A stretch of 64,000 bases of DNA from Zhuqueibacter pondensis (GTDB lineage Bacteria > Zhuqueibacterota > Zhuqueibacteria > Zhuqueibacterales > Zhuqueibacteraceae), in assembly GCA_034505955.1 (NCBI GenBank), contig JAPDQK010000012.1, positions 55,337-119,336 on the forward strand, in the 5' to 3' direction. Each line of letters begins with the position of its first letter. Within the stretch, counting starts at the first letter, position 1. The notes beneath the pieces were generated by a model that worked only from the letters and a program-made list of their open reading frames with translations, did no database searches and was not told the DNA's origin. Of this stretch, positions 1-9,120 are shown piece by piece. The position numbers and the translations under genes are program-made.

Positions 1-1
1 G

Positions 2-817
2 GATCATTACTTCGTGGACAGCGCTGCGGCCTATATAAGATTGCCGAACAATGCCCTGAACGCGGTGGCGGTACGTTTTACACCGGCACGTAGCGGCCAA
101 CTTTTGTGGATTCGCCTTTTTATCAATGGTGGTCATAATGCCATACAAGGCAGTGGCAAGATGCGATTTACGGTTTGGCGACCGAGCCCGACAAATTCCG
201 TATTCCCCGGTGATGCGGTGGATGCTGTCGAAGTTTCTTTGCAGGCTCTCACACGCGGCTTGGAGATTCCTTATGAGCTGTGGGTGGGGGATCGCCGTAT
301 CCCGGTTTCGGCCGGGCAGGATTTCGTCGTATCCGCAGAAATCATTGGCGATGGTTCCGTACAGGTACTTCTCGATGATGGGGTGACGCGACCAAGTTAT
401 CGCAGCAATGTGCGCTCAAACGCCGGTACATGGTTGTTGACGGGTGAAGCCTTTGCCAGGCCCCATAATATCATGATGGCTGCAGCGATTGGCGGTGAGG
501 CCCGAGAAGTTGTACCGCTTGCATTTGCTCTCGAGCAGAATTATCCGAATCCTTTCATCATCAGCAAGGTGCGCACGGGTCTGCAAACGACCATCCGCTT
601 TGTGCTTCCGCAAGATTCGCGCGTCGAGCTGGAAATTTTTGATTTGCTTGGCCGGCAGATAAAACTTTTAGCGGAGGCAGAATTACCCAAGGGATACAAT
701 GTGGTGTTCTGGGACGGGCGTAATGCGGATGGTCAGCCGGTGCCGGCAGGCATTTATTTCTATCGTTTGCGTGCGGGGAGTTTTGTCAGGATGAAGAAAT
801 TGACGTTGTTGCGGTGA
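2..817 (+). CDS. Secreted protein, C-terminal part with T9SS sorting domain (5' end outside window)
   Basis: The frame is open from the first bases of the window, so this is the 3' end of a longer gene; the GTG at 14 is simply internal. About 160 residues of beta-rich, non-repetitive sequence of unknown role precede a typical T9SS C-terminal domain: a LEQNYPNPF motif, a hydrophobic FlgD-like Ig fold (TIRFVLP, LEIFDLLGRQI, GIYFYRL) and a basic end (MKKLTLLR). Family knowledge says such proteins cross the inner membrane by Sec, are exported by T9SS and are released or anchored at the cell surface. The catalytic or binding part, if any, lies upstream and cannot be judged. It is followed by about 100 nt without a clear terminator and then by queD on the same strand. 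Confidence 0.85.
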   Translation, partial: DHYFVDSAAAYIRLPNNALNAVAVRFTPARSGQLLWIRLFINGGHNAIQGSGKMRFTVWRPSPTNSVFPGDAVDAVEVSLQALTRGLEIPYELWVGDRRIPVSAGQDFVVSAEIIGDGSVQVLLDDGVTRPSYRSNVRSNAGTWLLTGEAFARPHNIMMAAAIGGEAREVVPLAFALEQNYPNPFIISKVRTGLQTTIRFVLPQDSRVELEIFDLLGRQIKLLAEAELPKGYNVVFWDGRNADGQPVPAGIYFYRLRAGSFVRMKKLTLLR

Positions 818-922
818 CGCCAAAGTTTGGTGACGGCGTTGTCACGTTTATCTTGATCACCCGGTGATTTCAAGAAGAGAAAAACGATTTTTGCCAATTT
901 AGCACTTGCAAGGAGATCGCTC

Positions 923-1249
923 GTGAAGCTCGGATGCATTGAATACATGGACTGTGCGCATTTTCTTCCCGGACACAAGAAGTGTGGTGTGTTGCATGGT
1001 CATACTTACAAAGTCGAAGTCATCATCGAAGGTGAGAACAAAACCGGCATGATACTCGATTTTGCCGACATGAAACGGGTTATTCGCGAGGTGCTCGCCC
1101 AATACGATCACCGCGCGCTCAATGATTTCCTCGAATATCCCTCGGTGGAAAACATTTGTGAACTGCTGCAAAGACAATTTCGCGAAAAGTGGAAGTTCCC
1201 TTTCACGATTCGGGTTTGGGAGGGAGAGGGAAAGTGGGCGGAGTTATAA
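923..1249 (+). CDS. queD: 6-carboxy-5,6,7,8-tetrahydropterin synthase (QueD/PTPS family)
   Basis: The 108-residue protein has the full PTPS/QueD signature. The zinc ligands are His13 (CAHF), His25 and His27 (HGH), the catalytic Cys is Cys21 in CGVLHGH, the Asp62-His63 pair sits in YDHRALND, and the pterin-binding Glu residues are Glu76 (PSVEN) and Glu100 (VWEGEG). In the family, QueD converts 7,8-dihydroneopterin triphosphate to 6-carboxytetrahydropterin, the second step of queuosine/7-deazaguanine synthesis. A GTG start at 923 is chosen because AAGGAG lies 10-15 nt upstream and the protein then has the usual family length. No other queuosine gene is adjacent. A eukaryotic-type PTPS activity cannot be excluded, but the short form and CxxxHGH spacing favour QueD. 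Confidence 0.9.
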   Translation: MKLGCIEYMDCAHFLPGHKKCGVLHGHTYKVEVIIEGENKTGMILDFADMKRVIREVLAQYDHRALNDFLEYPSVENICELLQRQFREKWKFPFTIRVWEGEGKWAEL

Positions 1250-1317
1250 AAGGCGGAAAGCTGGATCGATGGAGTGATGTTTGTTTTTTAGGCATTACGT
1301 TTCAGGAGACCCTCGTC

Positions 1318-1737
1318 ATGAAATCCTTAACCGAATATCTTTGGTTCAACACGCCGCATCGCCGGGATTACATCAACATCACCGGCAAGGTCGAGGAGTT
1401 GGTGAAAAAGAGCGGGGTCAAGGAGGGCCTGGTTTTGGTGGCCGCGATGCATATTACCGCCTCGGTGTTTATCAACGATGACGAGTCCGGCCTGCTTCAG
1501 GATTTTGATGATTGGCTGGAAGGCCTGGCGCCGCATGAGCCGATTTCCCACTATCGCCACAATCGCACCGGTGAAGATAATGCCGATGCGCATCTCAAAC
1601 GCCAAATCATGGGACGCGAGGTGGTGGTGGCAATCACCAACGGTAAACTCGATTTCGGTCCTTGGGAGCAGATTTTCTATGGGGAATTTGACGGGCGACG
1701 GAAAAAGCGGGTAATCGTGAAAATAATCGGAGAGTAA
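1318..1737 (+). CDS. YjbQ family protein (UPF0047; secondary thiamine-phosphate synthase-like)
   Basis: The 139-residue protein matches the YjbQ/UPF0047 family over its whole length. Visible hallmarks are the GLVLVAAMHITASVFINDDE block, SHYRHN in the middle, and the C-terminal LDFGPWEQIFYGEFDG segment. Family members are small trimeric barrels, and E. coli YjbQ has a weak thiamine-phosphate synthase activity; the physiological role is not settled. The open frame reaches back to 1189 inside queD, but ATG 1318 is chosen because an AGGAG box lies just upstream and homologues begin here. It follows queD by 68 nt on the same strand, so the two may be cotranscribed. It converges with the next gene. 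Confidence 0.88.
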   Translation: MKSLTEYLWFNTPHRRDYINITGKVEELVKKSGVKEGLVLVAAMHITASVFINDDESGLLQDFDDWLEGLAPHEPISHYRHNRTGEDNADAHLKRQIMGREVVVAITNGKLDFGPWEQIFYGEFDGRRKKRVIVKIIGE

Positions 1738-1747
1738 AAATAAACAG

Positions 1748-1769
1748 CCGGTTGTTTTCAGGCAACCGG
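1748..1769. terminator. Small hairpin between convergent genes
   Basis: CCGGTTG (1748-1754) and CAACCGG (1763-1769) form a 7-bp stem with an 8-nt loop, 10 nt after the YjbQ stop. There is no run of T, so intrinsic termination is only a guess. Confidence 0.35.
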
Positions 1770-1859
1770 GTAATGCCTCACTTGCTGATGATCCATCACT
1801 CTGAGGAATTGCGCAACCGGATGTCGCAGGTTCGGACCGAAATAACTTTTTATGACATC

Positions 1860-4800
1860 TTATTTTACCACGGCCACCTTGGTCATAAACGTGCCAAATT
1901 TGGTTTTCAGTAAAGCAACATAGACACCGTTCAAAACTTTGATCCCGGCGCCGTTGTAACCATCCCAGGAGAGGTCGAGTTTATGAAATCCGGCCCGGCC
2001 GGCAGCATCTGTTGCTGAAAACGAGGTTTCCCACACCAATTCGCCCAGCAGAGTGAATATTTTCAATTCACCATTGCTGGCATCCGGCAAATGATAAGTA
2101 AAATAGGTTGCAGCGTTGCGCCGGCCTTTTGGGTGGAACGGATTCGGATAATTATAGAACGACTTCTGCGGATCAGACTCAAACAGCACCGTGAGCGCGG
2201 ATTCAATCCGTAAATTTTCTCCATGCCCGCCCCTGCTGTCTTCGACGATAACGCTGCGGCCGGAATCCTGATCCACCACATAAAAATCCTGACTGCTCTC
2301 GAAAACCAGCCGGAAATTCCGGGCCTCGGCATTTTCCGCAAGATCACCCAAAATTGCGATGGTGTCCGGTTTGTCCGGCGATATGACGAGGCTGTCGCTT
2401 AAAATCACCTGGATGGGATTGTTGCCCGGCATGGTCTCAACCTTGCCGTACACATGGCTGCGCTGGAGATCGCTGACAATCTGAATCGCCTTGAGGGCGT
2501 TATTGGGAGTGACGAACTTTTGATCACGATCGCGCAAAGCGACGCTCAAGTTTTTCAGCACCAGATTGCTGGAACCATTGCCACCGGGATTGGTCAACTT
2601 CAAGCGTAGCAAAAGCAGATCTTTCTGGCCGCGGACTGAAGGGCCTCCGCCTCCTGCCAGTTCTTGCACCAGCATTTTTTTTGCCTCGGTGCGCACGGCA
2701 AGTTGGAATTGGCTGAGCGTGCTGGTGGCCGGTTGGTTGGTATTGGTGTCACGCGGCGCGGCATCCAATTTGAATTGGATATAATCGGTTTCATTGGAAA
2801 GATCCTCGCGTGCGCGCAGTTGCCATGTAAACGTCAATCCGGCCGAGGTTTTCGTCACTCCTTGCGGATCCAGCAGCGAGTAACCAGGGGCACGGCTAAG
2901 ATCCAGACTGACCGTGGCCGTCCCGGAGAGGGAAGCTTCACCGTGATTTTCAACCACGGCAGTCACCTCGAAAGGTTGCCCAATACTGACCGTGCCGTCT
3001 GTGGCCGCCGGCGGGTTTGATATAAAAGCGCGCAAGCGCGGATCAGCACGCTGTACGACGCTGACGAGCTTGACGTTGGAGACTGGTGCAAGAGCTGAGG
3101 TATCGTTATGCGCATCATGGGCTTTCAGCACTACTCTCAGCTCCGCATCATTTATTTTTTGGCTGGAAGCATAAATACGCCAGGAAAGTTTGGCGCTGCC
3201 GGTTTTGTCGACATTGAGCAGTGGTTGAATTTCATTATCCGTGGTAAAATTGGGCGGCAAAATCAAGTGTGCCGTCAAATCCATGGCATCGGTCCAATAC
3301 AGGGAATCGCTGACGATAAATTGCTGATCTGTGCTCAAAATTCCATCTTGGGCGCCCTGCGGCCCGGTGATGCGAAGATTCGCCATGCCCAGTGTTCCGC
3401 GCGCCACGGTGCGAATATAGAACACGGCAGGATCATTGACAGAAAAGACTTCGGTTCCGGTATTGATGTCACGCGGTAGTTGGGTGATCTGAAAAGTAAC
3501 CGTTTCCTGCTCGCCGGTCGGTTGGCTGGGGGCTTGGGCCTGCCAGGTCACTTCTTTGATATAAGTTTCTGGTTCAAAGACGACGTTCTTTTCCAGCGCC
3601 GGTTCCAAGAGTGTAATGCTTGGAGGAACCTTGATCGCCACTTTCGTGGTATCCGTGAATGAGGCCCGACCGGTGTTTCGTAATTTCACCACAAAGGTAA
3701 ATATTTGACCAATGGAAACCACCCCGTCCTGTGCTCCGGGCTCTTTGATGCCCGGCTCGAGTTGCAGGACGGCGCGTTTGTGCGCGCTCTTTATTGCCAG
3801 AGAATCGTAGCGTGACTCCAATTTTTGCCCGTCGAATGCTTTCACTTCGATCGGAAATTTCACCGTGGTCAGATGTTCGGCGGTGGGCGCCTGAATGCGC
3901 CAACACACGGTGTCGGCAAGCACATTTTTTTTCGCAGTCTCTCCGGCATATAGCCGATAACCGGAATTGCTCGGCAGCGTCAAAGTTGCCTGCTTGCCTG
4001 ATAAATTCGTGCTGGCTTGAATTTTGGCGGCGACGGTGAAGAGTTGCTCGGTGGAAAGCACCCGGTCGCGCGCACCCTCCGGCTCCAACACAAAAGTACT
4101 GTCGATTTTGAACAGAGTTTGAAACGTGCTCACTACGACTTTTGCCACAGTGTCCACGGCAGCGGCACGCTTACCGGAGTTTTTGTCGATTGGGCGCCTC
4201 GTCATGGTGACGACAAACGTGTCCTGCATGCTTTCCTGTGACGGCGCTTGCACATTCCATTCGACCGAATCGCCGGCGGCAAAGTTCTTCGTGGCGGTTT
4301 CATTCCCGACAAAGTTATAGCCCTTCGGCCGCGTGATCAGCAAACTGCCAGTTCTGTCAGTTTGCGCCTGGCCAAGGTTTTTCACGCGCGCCCGCACTTT
4401 GAATTGTTGGCTGAGGCTCAAGGAGTTATCACTATCGTCAGTCAAAAGGCCCAACTGCAGGCGGGCCGGCAGCTCGATACGAACAACCGCAGTGGTGTCT
4501 TGAGCTTTAAGCGGCCGGCCAATGCTGGCCTTGGCAGAAAAAGTCGCTGCCGAATCAATGATTGCCGTGAATGTTTCCCCCTGTAGATTCACCACATTGT
4601 CCGCCTGGATTGTGAACGTTGCCACGGCGGTTCCGCCTTCGGTATTGATCCGTCCGGTTTCCGCCTGGGCGCGCGGCGTAAGAATTTTCGATTTTCCCGC
4701 CGTAATCTTCTTGAGCGATATCCATGCCGTTCTCACCGTGTCAAAGCCGGTGTTTCGGGCGGTCACTTCGATCTTGAAAACTTGGCTGGTATCCACCAAA

Positions 4801-7800
4801 GCGATATCCGTGCCGGCCACGCGATTCACCGATTCCGGAAATGAAGTTCTAACAATCGTTACCAAGGCGGTGGTTTCGACCAAAATCGTGGTCGTCTTGC
4901 TGAGCGATGACTTTTCGTTGCTGTTTTTGTCACGAACAAAAAGCGTTGCGGTGATGCTTGCGGTACCGCCGGTCGTCCCCGTCTTTCTAACAATGTAAAT
5001 CAGGGTGTCTCTTTTACCGCCATAAAGCGTATCCTGCGCGTTTGGTGTGACATTTTCAATGTCGTAATCTTTTTGAATAATTTCATGAATTCTGAATGTC
5101 ACCCGGGAGGAATCGATAATGACGCCAGCACCGCCAAGATTCGCAATCGGTATTGAGATATACCACGGTTGCGTCCGTCCGAAACGAACCTTGCTGTCGG
5201 AAGTTTTCACCGTGTCGATACGAAGCAGGCCGGGATGTTCAACATAGACGCTGGCAGAGCTGGTCATCGTAATTTTGTCGATTTTGACGGTATTGGCGCC
5301 GGTGTTGGCAGAGTACGCTGCTTCGATGGCAGCGTCGAATGTTGCCGACGTTCCTGCAAGGTTTCCGGCCCGGACCTCGAACAATACCGGCTTCGCCAAG
5401 TCTGTCAAGGTCAGATGATTCTGTAAAACCGTGCCATTCGCACGATTGGTGAGTTTTACTCTTACGGAATCAACCTTCTCTTCACCGGTGGTTTGTTTGA
5501 CTTTGACACGGATTTTGAATTTTTGTTCGACATTTACAGTATCGGCATTGAAAGTCTGTGCCCACATGACGGAATCAATGCGAACGCGCGCCGGCGTTTG
5601 TACGGTAACTTTGGCGCTATCGCCATCGGAGGTATCATCGAAATAGATCTGCCCGCTATTGATCTCCCGGGCATGAACCAGTCCATGAATGATCTGCACG
5701 CCCGGAGTGCTGCTGGTGCGTGTGACGATGAAGTCCAGATTACTCGCGCTGTCTCCTGGAATAATGACTGGATTGGCTGGCGGTGAAACTTCATTACCTC
5801 CTGAAGCGAGGTTGGTGCGCGTCGAATCACCGGACAGGATGACTTTGACCCGGCTCTCCCCTTCGTTTTTCACCGTCATCGTCACTTTCCACGGCTGTGT
5901 TTGGTTTTGCGTAACAGTCGATTGCGAAGCTTTCAGGGCGACGCGCAGCCTGGCCGGTTTTTGCACCAGAATGCTTTTTTGCGTACCATTGCTTTCGGCG
6001 GAGATAATTTCACCCGTGTTGAGATTTTTTACGTTAACCTTGACAAACACAGCCATGGTGCCGGTGGTTTGGCCGGTGGAGTCTACACGAAAAACCAGGA
6101 AATCCGTTTCTCCAAAGGGTAAAACCGAGCCTTTTTCAAATTGCAGCGGTTTGGTGATACGATAAGTCATATCCGTTCCCCCGCCCGGCCCCAGCTTGAC
6201 AAAAGTTAAAGCAGTGCTCTCCAATGTTACCCCGGCGCTGGTGTTGTTGCTGATTTCCAGGCTGAGCGTCCATTTTTTACCCATTCCCTGCGTCACTGTA
6301 TCTTGTGACGAGGTAATATCAACGATCTGCAACGGCGGTGCTTGACCAACTTTGAGCTCGGACGATGGCAGCGTCAGCAACGTATCCAAACGAACATTGT
6401 TGTGTGTGCCGATGAGTCTTACTTGGGGCGCATATCCGGCTTCTTGCATGGTCACCGGAATCCGGGAGCGCCGGAAAGTTAATGTTGTGGTGGCGGAATT
6501 GCCAGGCACCTGCGTGCCGCGATTGGCGTCCAGTTTTGCAACAAATGAGTCGCCATCGGTGTCACGAAACTTGAATGTGGTTGAATCCGGCTTGAGCTCC
6601 AGCATGGCCATGCCGGCATTGCGGATTGGCACCTGAAACTCATAGAAACTGCCGGTGCTGACCTGATTCGGCGAAAGACCGTTCGGCTTGCCGACATAGC
6701 TGATTGTCGGCGGTGTCTGCACCGTCCAAGTATCTTTCGTTACGGCGCCATTGGCGCTCACAATGGCGCCGTTGGATAACGTGCCGGAGAGACTGCCGTC
6801 AAGATCAATGCTGCCGGTCTTGGCGCCTTTTTGCACTGTGACCGTGAAGGTCAACGTTCGAGTTGTCGAATTGCCGGGAATGCTAACCGAGGCCGGTGGT
6901 GTTACCACATAGTCTCCCGAGTTTCCACTGAAAGTCAATGAGTTGGCGGTTGGCATGACCGTGACGGCATCAGGACCAATGTTCTGTACGATCATGTTTA
7001 CCGGGATATTCTTCTGGCCCCGGCTAACCGTCAATGGAGCGGCATCGATGGCGAGAATTTTGATCTGGTTGATATTGACGTTGACACTGCCGGAGGCCGG
7101 GCCATCGATACTGTTCGCAAAAACTGTCGCCACGCCCGGCGTGGTTCCGGCTTTGAATTTAAAACTGAGCGTGCCCGAGGCATTTGTGCCAATCACTGTG
7201 GTCGTCGAATCGATGCTGCCAAAGGCCGGATTGTTGACACTGAGCTTGAAAAGCCTGCCGGCGGCAACCGTATTCCCATCGGCATCTTTTATGGCCGACG
7301 AAATAATTCGTGATCTCGTGCTTGAGTTTATCGGCAGGGATGAGGGATTGGCCGCCAGAGTAAACGTGCCGCCTGGTTTGCCAGGGTTGACAGTGATTGT
7401 GCCGGTGGCATCGCTCCCAACGCCGGGTGCCGTGGACGTCCCAATGATCGTACCGATCGCCACAGCTCGAGGAGAAAATGTGTAGAACGTACTCGGATTC
7501 GAAGGCGCAGGATAAAGGCTCAGGTTGCCGCTTGCCGACCAGTTCACCGGCACCTCACCAAGATAATTGTTGGAAATGTCATAGCCCGCCGCAAAAACGG
7601 TGACAGAATCATCAGCCGTCATGGCATAATTGCCAAATTCCTGGCCCTGGCCATTGCTGGCGGTGCGCAGAAGAATGTGATGCAAATCTCCGGTGGTAAC
7701 CACAATTGGATTACTGTCGCCATCGAGAACACCGTTCGTTGGATGGTCAGCACGAATGATGCCATCACCTGTTGTCGTTGCGGTGAAAACGGTCGTGGAA

Positions 7801-8543
7801 GCGCCGTTGGCAGGCGCGACGTTGCCGATCCCGCCAAAGACTTTCCAATTGACAGCAACGTCGCCTTTGTAATTGTTGAAAGCATCAAAGCCACCGGCAT
7901 GAACGGTCAGGCTTTGATTGACGGTCATTGTGAGTCCTCCAGCCACGGCAGTTTTGCCACTGGCACCGCTGAGCACTTGCACATGATGAAGTGCTCCGGA
8001 GATCAGAGTGAAAGGAGAAGAACTGGCTTCATCATCGATCGGGGTCCCATCATTTTGTTGTGTTTTCACTGCGATCGTGTAAGAATTGGCAGTGAGGTGA
8101 TTGCCAATAACTGTCAAGCTGAAAATGCCGGTGCTGTCCGGCGGAAGTGCTGCGCCTGTATTGTCACGCGTTACTGTCACCTGTCGATTTGGCACATCCG
8201 GGGTCACCAGGAAACCACCGGCAAGATTTTTGACATTCGCTGCTACAACCGCATTGGAAATATCAAACCCTGACGGGAAAGTTATGATGATTTTGCCGTT
8301 CTTCGGAAGCCCACCCGGGGCTTTAAAGGAGATCGTGTATGTGGTGCTCGCACCCACTGTGTTATTGCTTGGTGTAGCCGTCACCTCGGCCAATTGGCTT
8401 TGTGCCCAAGCAGGCGTGGACAGTAAACCCAATATAAGCCCAAGCGTCCAGTACAGAGAAGAAACCGGCCTGCAAATGTTTGGCGACATTACCAAAGGCC
8501 AATTTGTCGCATTTTTATGCGTGCGCTTTTGATGAAACGGCAT
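1860..8543 (-). CDS. Giant secreted protein: Ig-like/CARDB-like repeat array with T9SS sorting domain
   Basis: About 2,227 residues. A signal peptide (LYWTLGLILGLLSTPAWAQ) follows either Met at 8543 or the shorter start ATG at 8489; neither has a strong ribosome site, and the frame upstream of 8543 is not convincing. The first 500 residues are filamin/invasin-like beta domains (GDLHHILL and ALHHVQVL blocks). Then come roughly ten divergent units of 120-140 residues, each opening with a pattern like PARLxxxxxxx-TVTQxQxxxWxVxxxVxNxG, typical of CARDB/conserved-repeat adhesion domains. The end has a YNYPNPFHPKG motif and a FlgD-like fold with LDLSWDGYNGAG, a T9SS sorting domain. It is probably a long cell-surface stalk or adhesin. 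No enzymatic motif was found. It is monocistronic, convergent with the YjbQ gene. Confidence 0.85.
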   Translation of the reverse strand: MPFHQKRTHKNATNWPLVMSPNICRPVSSLYWTLGLILGLLSTPAWAQSQLAEVTATPSNNTVGASTTYTISFKAPGGLPKNGKIIITFPSGFDISNAVVAANVKNLAGGFLVTPDVPNRQVTVTRDNTGAALPPDSTGIFSLTVIGNHLTANSYTIAVKTQQNDGTPIDDEASSSPFTLISGALHHVQVLSGASGKTAVAGGLTMTVNQSLTVHAGGFDAFNNYKGDVAVNWKVFGGIGNVAPANGASTTVFTATTTGDGIIRADHPTNGVLDGDSNPIVVTTGDLHHILLRTASNGQGQEFGNYAMTADDSVTVFAAGYDISNNYLGEVPVNWSASGNLSLYPAPSNPSTFYTFSPRAVAIGTIIGTSTAPGVGSDATGTITVNPGKPGGTFTLAANPSSLPINSSTRSRIISSAIKDADGNTVAAGRLFKLSVNNPAFGSIDSTTTVIGTNASGTLSFKFKAGTTPGVATVFANSIDGPASGSVNVNINQIKILAIDAAPLTVSRGQKNIPVNMIVQNIGPDAVTVMPTANSLTFSGNSGDYVVTPPASVSIPGNSTTRTLTFTVTVQKGAKTGSIDLDGSLSGTLSNGAIVSANGAVTKDTWTVQTPPTISYVGKPNGLSPNQVSTGSFYEFQVPIRNAGMAMLELKPDSTTFKFRDTDGDSFVAKLDANRGTQVPGNSATTTLTFRRSRIPVTMQEAGYAPQVRLIGTHNNVRLDTLLTLPSSELKVGQAPPLQIVDITSSQDTVTQGMGKKWTLSLEISNNTSAGVTLESTALTFVKLGPGGGTDMTYRITKPLQFEKGSVLPFGETDFLVFRVDSTGQTTGTMAVFVKVNVKNLNTGEIISAESNGTQKSILVQKPARLRVALKASQSTVTQNQTQPWKVTMTVKNEGESRVKVILSGDSTRTNLASGGNEVSPPANPVIIPGDSASNLDFIVTRTSSTPGVQIIHGLVHAREINSGQIYFDDTSDGDSAKVTVQTPARVRIDSVMWAQTFNADTVNVEQKFKIRVKVKQTTGEEKVDSVRVKLTNRANGTVLQNHLTLTDLAKPVLFEVRAGNLAGTSATFDAAIEAAYSANTGANTVKIDKITMTSSASVYVEHPGLLRIDTVKTSDSKVRFGRTQPWYISIPIANLGGAGVIIDSSRVTFRIHEIIQKDYDIENVTPNAQDTLYGGKRDTLIYIVRKTGTTGGTASITATLFVRDKNSNEKSSLSKTTTILVETTALVTIVRTSFPESVNRVAGTDIALVDTSQVFKIEVTARNTGFDTVRTAWISLKKITAGKSKILTPRAQAETGRINTEGGTAVATFTIQADNVVNLQGETFTAIIDSAATFSAKASIGRPLKAQDTTAVVRIELPARLQLGLLTDDSDNSLSLSQQFKVRARVKNLGQAQTDRTGSLLITRPKGYNFVGNETATKNFAAGDSVEWNVQAPSQESMQDTFVVTMTRRPIDKNSGKRAAAVDTVAKVVVSTFQTLFKIDSTFVLEPEGARDRVLSTEQLFTVAAKIQASTNLSGKQATLTLPSNSGYRLYAGETAKKNVLADTVCWRIQAPTAEHLTTVKFPIEVKAFDGQKLESRYDSLAIKSAHKRAVLQLEPGIKEPGAQDGVVSIGQIFTFVVKLRNTGRASFTDTTKVAIKVPPSITLLEPALEKNVVFEPETYIKEVTWQAQAPSQPTGEQETVTFQITQLPRDINTGTEVFSVNDPAVFYIRTVARGTLGMANLRITGPQGAQDGILSTDQQFIVSDSLYWTDAMDLTAHLILPPNFTTDNEIQPLLNVDKTGSAKLSWRIYASSQKINDAELRVVLKAHDAHNDTSALAPVSNVKLVSVVQRADPRLRAFISNPPAATDGTVSIGQPFEVTAVVENHGEASLSGTATVSLDLSRAPGYSLLDPQGVTKTSAGLTFTWQLRAREDLSNETDYIQFKLDAAPRDTNTNQPATSTLSQFQLAVRTEAKKMLVQELAGGGGPSVRGQKDLLLLRLKLTNPGGNGSSNLVLKNLSVALRDRDQKFVTPNNALKAIQIVSDLQRSHVYGKVETMPGNNPIQVILSDSLVISPDKPDTIAILGDLAENAEARNFRLVFESSQDFYVVDQDSGRSVIVEDSRGGHGENLRIESALTVLFESDPQKSFYNYPNPFHPKGRRNAATYFTYHLPDASNGELKIFTLLGELVWETSFSATDAAGRAGFHKLDLSWDGYNGAGIKVLNGVYVALLKTKFGTFMTKVAVVK

Positions 8544-9120
8544 GCCAGGCTTTTCACGTGATTTCGCCGAAAAAGGTCGAGCTGAATTCCCACATTGTTT
8601 TGATGGCGGCGGGGTGAGCGAATGCCAGATAGCTTGTGATGCGCGTCTGAGATGCATATTCAAAGCTGCAATCAATTTTATTTGACGAAATGATGGGCCG
8701 ATCTCTGCCATGGCAATCCATTAGCTCCGATAATTCATGAGCCATATTTTCAGGATTGCGCCAACCCCGTGAGATAATAAGCGTAACAGTATCTCACGGG
8801 GGTCGATTTACACACCGCGTGAATTATCGGGGTTAACCGGAAATGACCCATTCGATGGTTGTGTCAATTCGGAACAACCACTTACAAACGAGACAAAAAA
8901 TCATTACAATTTCGTTAATTCAGCGCCAGGTTGCCTGGCGATTTTAACAAATCGATAAACCTACAAAGATTATACCAATCACGCTTGGAAATGCGGACAA
9001 GAAAGGAAGATGGAAGAAATGAGGAATGTTAATGGAATTTAAAAATGTGCTTAAACGTCTCCAGGAGTACGGGCCGTGCCATTTGCGCAATCTGCGACAA
9101 ATTCAACTGATATTTGTTGC
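8544..9120. other. Intergenic stretch of about 580 nt with a hairpin
   Basis: Leader region of the giant repeat protein and trailer of the M1 peptidase gene, both on the minus strand. The part at 8544-8711 is formally open in the giant gene's frame but reads as non-protein-like (GNSARPFSAKSREKPG). Apart from the inverted repeat at 8765-8801 I see no gene or RNA. Confidence 0.5.
8765..8801. repeat. 12-bp perfect inverted repeat
   Basis: CCCCGTGAGATA (8765-8776) and TATCTCACGGGG (8790-8801) are exact reverse complements separated by 13 nt. It lies about 220 nt before the giant gene's start and 320 nt after the M1 peptidase stop. There is no T-run, so an operator, attenuator stem or REP-like relic are all possible. 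Confidence 0.6.

Noticed and set aside
8544..8711. N-terminal extension of the giant secreted protein
   Set aside because: The extension would bury the signal peptide 100 residues inside the protein and has no ribosome site.
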